DNA from: Polymorphobacter multimanifer
GTDB taxonomy: Bacteria > Pseudomonadota > Alphaproteobacteria > Sphingomonadales > Sphingomonadaceae
Direction: 5' to 3'
DNA: 64,000 nucleotides
Assembly: GCF_014205635.1 (NCBI RefSeq)
Contig: NZ_JACIIV010000008.1
Location: 1-64,000 of the forward strand
A program made the position numbers and the translations under genes. Positions 58,375-64,000 of this stretch are shown here, piece after piece. The notes below the pieces were generated by a model that was given only the letters and a program-made list of their open reading frames with translations, ran no database searches and was not told the DNA's origin. Every line of letters starts with the position of its first letter. The stretch's first letter is position 1.

Positions 58375-59633
58375 CTGATGCCCATTTCCTGTGCGGCGGC
58401 GCGGATGCGGCCCTGTGCGGAAGCATCGCCAGTGAAGGCCGCAAGTGCTGCGTCGCGCGCAGCCCGCGCCTCCACGCCTTCGCGCAGCACGGTGCGGGCC
58501 CGCATCAACCGCAGCCAGCCGGCTTCGTCCTTCGGATTGGCCTCGAGGCGCTCGGCAAGGCCATCGACCATGCCGCGGATCATCGCCTGCTGCTGCCCCG
58601 GCGGCAGCGCCTGCACCGCAGCGGCCTGATCGGCGCTCGGGCCGGGCAGAACGCCGGCGGGTGCGCCCACCGCTGCCGCTGCCACTGCGGGCGGTGCCGG
58701 CGAGGCGACGCTGGCGCCGCCGGTGGCAGGCGGGCGGAGCGCTGCGAGCCTTGCCGATACATCGACTCCGGCCTCCTTGGCGGTGCCATCGATGATGCTG
58801 CGCAGCTGGGGCACCCAGGGAGCATCGGGCGCGCTGTCTCCAAGCAGGCGGATCCAGTCTTCCAACGCGCCGGTCAGATTGCCGCCCTGGGCTTTCTGGA
58901 TGCCGAGGAAGTAGCGCGCGCGGGCATCCTGCGTGTCGAGCGCGGCCGCCTTGGCGAAGGCTGCCGTGGCTGCCGGTGTCACCTGTCCATCGGCCGCCTG
59001 GACCATCGCTTCGCCATAGGCGGACTGGTAGCCCTCGCCATTGGGGTTGAGCTCGACGGCCTTGCCATAGGCACGCACCGCATCGTCGAAACGGCGAAGA
59101 TTATAGTAGCTCCAGCCGAGCATCCGCCAGCCTTCTGCATCGCCCGGGCTTGCCGCCAGCTTCGTTTCCAGGCCGGTGACGAGCCGGGTGATCTCGGCAT
59201 CGGCTTCGGCCTGCTCGGGTAGCGGCGGCGCGCCCTGAGGGCCTGCGGCGGCCGTTGCCGGGCCGGCAGGCGTGCTGCCCAATTGGGGCTGGCCCATCGT
59301 CGAATAAAGCGCTGCGGCTGCAAGAGCGACCATGGCTGCCAGTCCGACCGCAACGCCCGAAAGTGCGCGCGATGCGAACGGCCGCGCGACATCCTCGGAC
59401 AGATGGCCTGCGGAAAGCATCCGGCGCTTGATCTCGGTGCGCAGCCCCTCGGCATCGCCCGGGGGGATGGTGCCGGCGGCGAGTTGCACATCGACATCGG
59501 CAAGCTGGTCCTTGAGGACGGCCAGCGTGGCAGCACGGGCATCGGCACGCGCCTCCTGCCGGCGCACCAGCGGCACGGTGATGAGTGCGGCGACGAGCGC
59601 CGCCATGGCGGTGAGGATGATCCACAGGGTCAT
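58371..59633 (-). CDS. ccmI: Cytochrome c biogenesis protein CcmI
   Basis: This 420-aa inner-membrane apocytochrome c chaperone has two N-terminal TM helices (MTLWIILTAMAALVAALITV and GVAVGLAAMVALAAAALYST), a leucine/charged region between them, and a periplasmic TPR domain (about 155-290: GWRMLGWSYYNLRRFDDAVR, ARYFLGIQKAQGGNLTGALE). It is the last gene of ccmF-G-H-I, 13 bp after ccmH. Confidence 0.9.
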   Translation of the reverse strand: MTLWIILTAMAALVAALITVPLVRRQEARADARAATLAVLKDQLADVDVQLAAGTIPPGDAEGLRTEIKRRMLSAGHLSEDVARPFASRALSGVAVGLAAMVALAAAALYSTMGQPQLGSTPAGPATAAAGPQGAPPLPEQAEADAEITRLVTGLETKLAASPGDAEGWRMLGWSYYNLRRFDDAVRAYGKAVELNPNGEGYQSAYGEAMVQAADGQVTPAATAAFAKAAALDTQDARARYFLGIQKAQGGNLTGALEDWIRLLGDSAPDAPWVPQLRSIIDGTAKEAGVDVSARLAALRPPATGGASVASPAPPAVAAAAVGAPAGVLPGPSADQAAAVQALPPGQQQAMIRGMVDGLAERLEANPKDEAGWLRLMRARTVLREGVEARAARDAALAAFTGDASAQGRIRAAAQEMGIS

Positions 59634-59646
59634 TTGGAAGTCCGGT

Positions 59647-60111
59647 TCAGGATTTGGGATCGCCGAGGGCGGCAACCGCCTTGGCTTCCTCCGCCGAAAG
59701 CGGGGCATCGAGCGGGGCGACCGGCGAAGAGGAGGAGCGGGGCCGGCGCCAGGCGATCAAGCCGCCGGCACCCGCCAGCAAAAGGATGAACGGTCCGGCC
59801 CAGAGGAGCCATGTGCTGGGCTTCACCGGCGGCCGCAGCAGCACGAAATCGCCGTAGCGATCGGAGACATAGGCGATGATCTCGGGGTTGGTGCGGCCCA
59901 TGCTGATCTGCTCGCGCACCACCACGCGCAGATCCTTGGCGAGCGGTGCATCCGAATCGTCGATCGACTGGTTCTGGCAGACGACGCAGCGAAGCTCCTT
60001 GCTGATTTCGCGAGCGCGGGCCTCTTGCGCCGGGTCGGGCAGCATCTCGTCGGGCAGCACGGCAAGCGCAGGCGATGCGAGCAACAGGGCCGCGATGAGA
60101 AGTGCTCTCAT
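59647..60111 (-). CDS. ccmH: Cytochrome c haem lyase subunit CcmH
   Basis: This 154-aa periplasmic thiol protein has a signal peptide (…LLLASPALAV), the redox motif in ELRCVVCQNQSIDDSDAPLA, then a TM anchor near STWLLWAGPFILLLAGAGG. It reduces apocytochrome c for haem attachment. It starts 10 bp after ccmG. Confidence 0.94.
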   Translation of the reverse strand: MRALLIAALLLASPALAVLPDEMLPDPAQEARAREISKELRCVVCQNQSIDDSDAPLAKDLRVVVREQISMGRTNPEIIAYVSDRYGDFVLLRPPVKPSTWLLWAGPFILLLAGAGGLIAWRRPRSSSSPVAPLDAPLSAEEAKAVAALGDPKS

Positions 60112-60121
60112 ACGTCTGCCT

Positions 60122-60664
60122 TCAAGCTTCGGCTCTTAGCTGGGCGAGCAGCGGCTTCAGCGTGTCGGTCCATTGCTCGGGCGAGATGGGGCCTATCTGC
60201 TTGTAGCGAACCCGGCCGCGCTTATCGACGATGAAGGTCTCGGGGACGCCGGTGACACCGAGATCGATCGCCGTGCGCCCCGCCTCGTCGGCGGCCACCT
60301 TGACGTAAGGGTTTCCCCATTTCTCCAGCCAGCCGCGCGAATCGGCCGGCACGTCCTTCCAGGCGAGGCCATAGACCGGCACGCCTTCCTCGGCGATGCG
60401 CGTGAGCACCGGATGCTCCTGCGGGCACGCCGCGCACCAGCTGGCGAAGACGTTGAGAAGGGCGGGCTCGCCGCGGATGCTGGCCGACGCAAAGCCGGGG
60501 CCGCCGCCGGGGGCTTCGGCGATGCCTGGCAGTTCGAATTCAGGCAGCGGCCGGTCGATGAGCTGCGAAGGCAGCAGCTTGGGATCGTGCGTCAGCCCCA
60601 CGCCGAACACCGCGAACAGGCCGACAAAGGCCAGGATCGGCAGGAGGAACAACAAACGCTTCAT
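60122..60664 (-). CDS. ccmG: Thiol:disulfide interchange protein CcmG/DsbE
   Basis: This 180-aa membrane-anchored thioredoxin has an N-terminal helix (LLFLLPILAFVGLFAVFGVG), then the active site VFASWCAACPQEHPVL (CxxC type) and the cis-proline GVTGVPETFIVDKRGRV. It keeps apocytochrome c thiols reduced. The ATG at 60664 is used; the frame upstream is inside ccmF. Confidence 0.94.
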   Translation of the reverse strand: MKRLLFLLPILAFVGLFAVFGVGLTHDPKLLPSQLIDRPLPEFELPGIAEAPGGGPGFASASIRGEPALLNVFASWCAACPQEHPVLTRIAEEGVPVYGLAWKDVPADSRGWLEKWGNPYVKVAADEAGRTAIDLGVTGVPETFIVDKRGRVRYKQIGPISPEQWTDTLKPLLAQLRAEA

Positions 60665-60674
60665 GGGCCGTTGA

Positions 60675-62669
60675 TTACTCCGCCGGGACCGTGGCTGCAA
60701 CCGGACCGGCTTTCGGCACCGGCGGCAGCTTGGTGGCAGCGCCGATACGGTACCGGCGATCGGCAAGCGAGGCGGCGCCGCCCAGCGCCATCATCAGCCC
60801 GCCGAACCAGATCCAGCCCACCAGCGGATGCCAGTAGCTGCGCACCACCAGCCCGTCGCCAGCCGGCCCCTGCTGCTGGTCGCCGATGGCGATATAGCTG
60901 TTGCCCAGGAAGCCCGCATCGATGCCGGCCTCGGTCGTCTGGTTGCGGCTGTTGGGATAGATGCGCCGCTCCGAGACGAGTGTGCGCACCCGGCCGCCAC
61001 GCGTCACCTCGAACTGCGCCTGCATGGCGCGGTAATTGGCCCCCTGCACTTCCGCCAGGCTGAGGAACTTGACCGCGATCGCGCCGACCTCGACGGTCTG
61101 GCCCGGGCGCATGACGAGGATCCTTTCGGCCGAGAGCGCGCTCATGGCACTGATGCCCGCCACCAGCACGCCAAGTCCGGCATGCGCCAGCGCCATGCCA
61201 AGGACCGCCGGCGGCGTGGTGCGCACAAGCCGGACATTGAAGCCGGCAGCCCCGCGCCAGCGCTTTGCGAGCGCCATCACGCCACCGGCAATGAGCCAGA
61301 GCGCCAGTGCGAAGCCGAAGGCGGCGCCGACCTCGGACCAGCCGAGCAGGAATCCCGCGGCCACGAAGCTAGCCAGCGTGGCGAGACCGACCCATTTGAG
61401 CTTGGGGGCCAGCGTGGACAGGCTGTCCCGCTTCCAGGCGAGCATCGGACCGACGGTGACAAGGATGAGCAGAGGCACCGAAAGTGGAGCGAAGACCATG
61501 TTGTAATAGGGGGGCCCGACCGAAACCTTCTGGTCGAACGCCTCCATCACCACCGGGTAAAAGGTGCCGAAGAACACCACCGAAGTGACCGCCATCAGGA
61601 ACAGGTTGTTGAGCGTGAGCCCCGCCTCGCGGCTGACGCCCGAAAACAGTGCACCTGAGCGCAGCATGGGAGCCCGCAGCGCGAAGAGCGCGAGCGCACC
61701 GCCGGTGGCGACGCCGATCATGCCGAGGATGAACACGCCCCGCTCGGGATCGACGGCAAAGGCGTGGACCGAAGTGAGGATGCCCGAGCGGACCAGGAAA
61801 GTGCCGATGAGGCTCAGGGAAAAGGCGAGGATGGCGAGCAGGATTGTCCAGCCGGCAAGCGCCTGGCGTTTCTCGGTGACGATCGCCGAGTGGAGCAATG
61901 CGGTGCCCAGAAGCCAGGGCATGAGCGAGGCGTTCTCGACAGGATCCCAGAACCACCAGCCGCCCCAGCCCAGCTCGTAATAGGCCCAGAAGGAGCCGAG
62001 GGCGATGCCCAGCGTGAGCGGCACCCAGGCTGCAAGCACCCAGGGCCGCATCCAGCGCGCCCAGGCGGCGTCGGCCCTGCCTTCGAGCAAAGCGGCGACG
62101 GCGAAGCTGAAGGTGACCGAAAAGCCGACATAGCCGAGGTAGAGCAGCGGCGGGTGGAAGACGAGGCCGGGGTCCTGCAGCAGCGGGTTGAGTTCGGAGC
62201 CATCAAGGGGTGCGGGGTCGAGCCGCGCGAAGGGGTTGGAGGTGAAGATCGAAAAGGCGAGGAAGGCAGTGGTGATCATCGCCTGGATGCTGAGCGTGCG
62301 CGCTTGCAGGCTGGCGCGCAGATTGTCTCCGAAAGCGGCAATGCCGGCGCCGAACAGCGCCAGGATGAGCACCCAGAGCAGCATCGAGCCTTCATGGTTG
62401 CCCCATGTTGCAGCGAGGCGATAGGCGAGCGGCTGATCGAGCGCCGAATGCTGCGCCACCAGCGCCACCGAGAAATCGGCGCGCGCGAAGCTCGCCATCA
62501 GAATGGCGAAGGCCAGCGCCAGAAGGGCGGCCTGCAGCTGCGCCGTGGTGCGGCCGAAATTCATCAGTGCGCTGTCTCCGCGGATGGCACCGACCATCGG
62601 CAAAACCGCCTGTGCGGCGGCCACCAGAAACGCCAGAATAAGGGCAAACTGCCCGATTTCAGCCAGCAT
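60675..62669 (-). CDS. ccmF: Haem lyase subunit CcmF
   Basis: This 664-aa polytopic haem-handling protein has the WWD motif WGGWWFWDPVENASLMPWLL and conserved ATWGNHEGSMLLWVLILAL, GTFLVRSGILTSVHAFAVDP and the periplasmic C-terminal domain. It joins haem to apocytochrome c with CcmH/I. The start MLAEIGQFALIL is the family start; an ATG 7 codons upstream is possible. No ccmE or ccmABCD lies upstream here; a divergent flavoprotein gene follows instead. Confidence 0.94.
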   Translation of the reverse strand: MLAEIGQFALILAFLVAAAQAVLPMVGAIRGDSALMNFGRTTAQLQAALLALAFAILMASFARADFSVALVAQHSALDQPLAYRLAATWGNHEGSMLLWVLILALFGAGIAAFGDNLRASLQARTLSIQAMITTAFLAFSIFTSNPFARLDPAPLDGSELNPLLQDPGLVFHPPLLYLGYVGFSVTFSFAVAALLEGRADAAWARWMRPWVLAAWVPLTLGIALGSFWAYYELGWGGWWFWDPVENASLMPWLLGTALLHSAIVTEKRQALAGWTILLAILAFSLSLIGTFLVRSGILTSVHAFAVDPERGVFILGMIGVATGGALALFALRAPMLRSGALFSGVSREAGLTLNNLFLMAVTSVVFFGTFYPVVMEAFDQKVSVGPPYYNMVFAPLSVPLLILVTVGPMLAWKRDSLSTLAPKLKWVGLATLASFVAAGFLLGWSEVGAAFGFALALWLIAGGVMALAKRWRGAAGFNVRLVRTTPPAVLGMALAHAGLGVLVAGISAMSALSAERILVMRPGQTVEVGAIAVKFLSLAEVQGANYRAMQAQFEVTRGGRVRTLVSERRIYPNSRNQTTEAGIDAGFLGNSYIAIGDQQQGPAGDGLVVRSYWHPLVGWIWFGGLMMALGGAASLADRRYRIGAATKLPPVPKAGPVAATVPAE

Positions 62670-62861
62670 CGTGTGCCAGACCCTTCCCATTCTGCGGCGG
62701 CTGCTTGAAACGGCGGCCGCGCTGCGTGCGTATGTGCCGCAAATCCTGTTGCCACTCTAGCCTGTCTGGCGCACGATGACAGCGGCGTGATTGGTCGCAG
62801 CTTTTGTCCGTGCCCGAGCAGGGGGGCAGGGTAAAGGGGGAGCAGTGAGGGGCGGCGCACG

Positions 62862-64000
62862 ATGAGCGATTGCTACCGGATCGCCATCATTGGCTCCGGG
62901 CCCGCGGGGCTGAGTGCAGCCGCGCGGGCCGCGGCGCTCGGGCTCAGCCATGTGCTGCTCGAGAAGACGGATCATCTCTCCGACACGATCTACAAGTACC
63001 AGAAGGGCAAGCATGTGATGGCGACGCCATCACAACTGGTGCTCCGCTCCGATCTCGCTTTCGACGCCGGCAAGCGCGAGACGGTGCTCGGACTGTGGGA
63101 CAACCAGACCGCCGACCACAAGGTGAATGTGCGGCGCCATGCCGAGATCAAGTCGATCGTGGGCACCGGCGACCCGATTCCCGGCTCGATCATGAAGACC
63201 GTGACGCGCAAGCGCGATGGCACCAGCGAAATTAAGGAGATGCAGCGCCTGGCGCCTCCCTACAAGCTTACACTGGCCGATGGCAGCGAAGTGATGGCCG
63301 AGACGGTGGTGCTGGCGATCGGCACCCAGGGCAATCCCAATCTCATGGGGTGCCCGGGGGGCAACCTGCCGCATGTGCAATATCAGCTCGACGATCCGGC
63401 GATGTACAATGACGAGCATATCTTCGTCATCGGCGGCGGCGACGCCGGGATCGAGAATGCGCTCGGGCTGGCCGGCGATGCGGCACAGGGCAATGTCGTC
63501 ACGCTCGTCAACCGTGGCGGCGAGTTCTCCACGGCCAAGGATGCCAATGTGAAGGCGCTGATGGCAGCACGCGACGCCGGGCGCATCTCGATCATGCTGG
63601 GCACCACGACGAGAAGCATAGAGCCCGGTTGGATCGTGCTCGAAACCGCCGATGGCGAGGTGCGCGCTCGCTGCGACCGGATCATCGCGCGCATGGGGTC
63701 GGCGCCGCCGCGCGGCTTTGTCGAAGCCTGTGGGGTGGAGTTTGCCTCGAACGACCGGCTGGCGTTTCCCAAGCTGTCGGCAGTGTTCGAATCGACAGCC
63801 CCCGGCATTTTCGTCATCGGGGCGCTCGCCGGCTATCCGCTCATCAAGCATTGCATGAACCAGGGGCATGATGTCGTCGAGTTCATCAACGGCAACACCA
63901 GCCTCAAGCCCGCCGACGAGCCGATTCTCGAAGCCAAGTTCGCCGGGCTGCCGGGCGGACGTTCCGTGGCGGACTGGCTCGAGCTGTTGCGGAGCAATGT
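62862..64000 (+). CDS. FAD/NAD(P)-dependent oxidoreductase, continues past the right edge
   Basis: The open frame from the ATG at 62862 is still open at 64000 (379 codons). It starts SDCYRIAIIGSGPAGLSAAA, an FAD-binding Rossmann motif, and contains a second dinucleotide motif FVIGGGDAGIENALGLAGDA and the flavoprotein end block PGIFVIGALAGYPLIKHCMN. After the two-domain core it reads on with GGRSVADWLELLRSN. This resembles large alphaproteobacterial flavoproteins in which a cyclic-nucleotide-binding domain follows, but that part is outside the window. The substrate is unknown. The 192-bp gap to ccmF shows no clear promoter. Confidence 0.8.
   Translation, partial: MSDCYRIAIIGSGPAGLSAAARAAALGLSHVLLEKTDHLSDTIYKYQKGKHVMATPSQLVLRSDLAFDAGKRETVLGLWDNQTADHKVNVRRHAEIKSIVGTGDPIPGSIMKTVTRKRDGTSEIKEMQRLAPPYKLTLADGSEVMAETVVLAIGTQGNPNLMGCPGGNLPHVQYQLDDPAMYNDEHIFVIGGGDAGIENALGLAGDAAQGNVVTLVNRGGEFSTAKDANVKALMAARDAGRISIMLGTTTRSIEPGWIVLETADGEVRARCDRIIARMGSAPPRGFVEACGVEFASNDRLAFPKLSAVFESTAPGIFVIGALAGYPLIKHCMNQGHDVVEFINGNTSLKPADEPILEAKFAGLPGGRSVADWLELLRSN

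Overview
The window comes from a high-GC alphaproteobacterium, most likely of the order Sphingomonadales. I infer this from the ChvG/ChvI - HPr kinase - mannose-type EIIA - HPr cluster beside pckA, the class I lysyl-tRNA synthetase, COQ9, a SUF operon led by an Rrf2 regulator, a riboflavin operon whose ribB product carries an N-terminal helix-turn-helix, and an OM receptor of the sphingomonad TonB-dependent type. Family or genus cannot be fixed by eye. Genes are packed tightly, with dozens of 1-4 bp stop/start overlaps.

Layout. 1-6.5 kb is accessory DNA: a C-terminally truncated TonB receptor in an operon with a SUMF1-fold protein, a small unknown gene, and a RelE-type toxin / HTH antitoxin / large serine recombinase operon that ends inside tRNA-Ser(CGA). 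6.6-16.2 kb is core: hspQ, tatABC, a thiolase, then the overlapping regulatory operon chvI-chvG-(hprK::rapZ)-manX-ptsH with pckA divergent. 16.3-23.8 kb holds a nuclease-helicase of the DUF2075 type, an iron-sulfur photolyase/cryptochrome, an EamA exporter, a DUF885 peptidase, a candidate small RNA and an AraC regulator. 23.8-29.8 kb is the SUF iron-sulfur operon, with an unrecognised lipoprotein gene between sufB and sufC. 29.9-43.3 kb contains a photolyase-like protein with apparently reversed domain order, a SixA/DinG operon, lysS, RNase R, an Atm1-type ABC exporter and a cyclooxygenase-like haem peroxidase. 43.4-48.5 kb carries a GluRS and the riboflavin genes ribD-ribE-ribB-ribH. 48.7-53.4 kb carries a fasciclin protein and an alr-mlaE-mlaF-ECF sigma-anti-sigma operon. 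53.5-64 kb has an FKBP isomerase, rpsU, COQ9, feoAB, a PHB-depolymerase-like esterase, ccmFGHI, and the start of a flavoprotein that runs off the right edge.

How the parts work together. The ChvGI/HprK/EIIA/HPr set is a regulatory phosphorelay without sugar permease genes here; its HPr kinase is fused to RapZ. The SUF genes make Fe-S clusters under a cluster-sensing regulator, and Fe-S users nearby include the photolyase and the DinG-like helicase; feoAB supplies ferrous iron. The strongest new signals are: (1) a pair of near-identical 16-bp palindromes 32 bp apart directly in front of the HTH-RibB fusion gene, suggesting a self-regulating riboflavin enzyme; (2) the HprK-RapZ fusion; (3) a structured, terminator-ended candidate small RNA at about 22.66-22.80 kb; (4) a sigma/anti-sigma/fasciclin locus resembling the SigK-RskA-MPB70 arrangement; (5) a lipoprotein embedded in the SUF operon. 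All function calls rest on reading the sequence; no database search was run.
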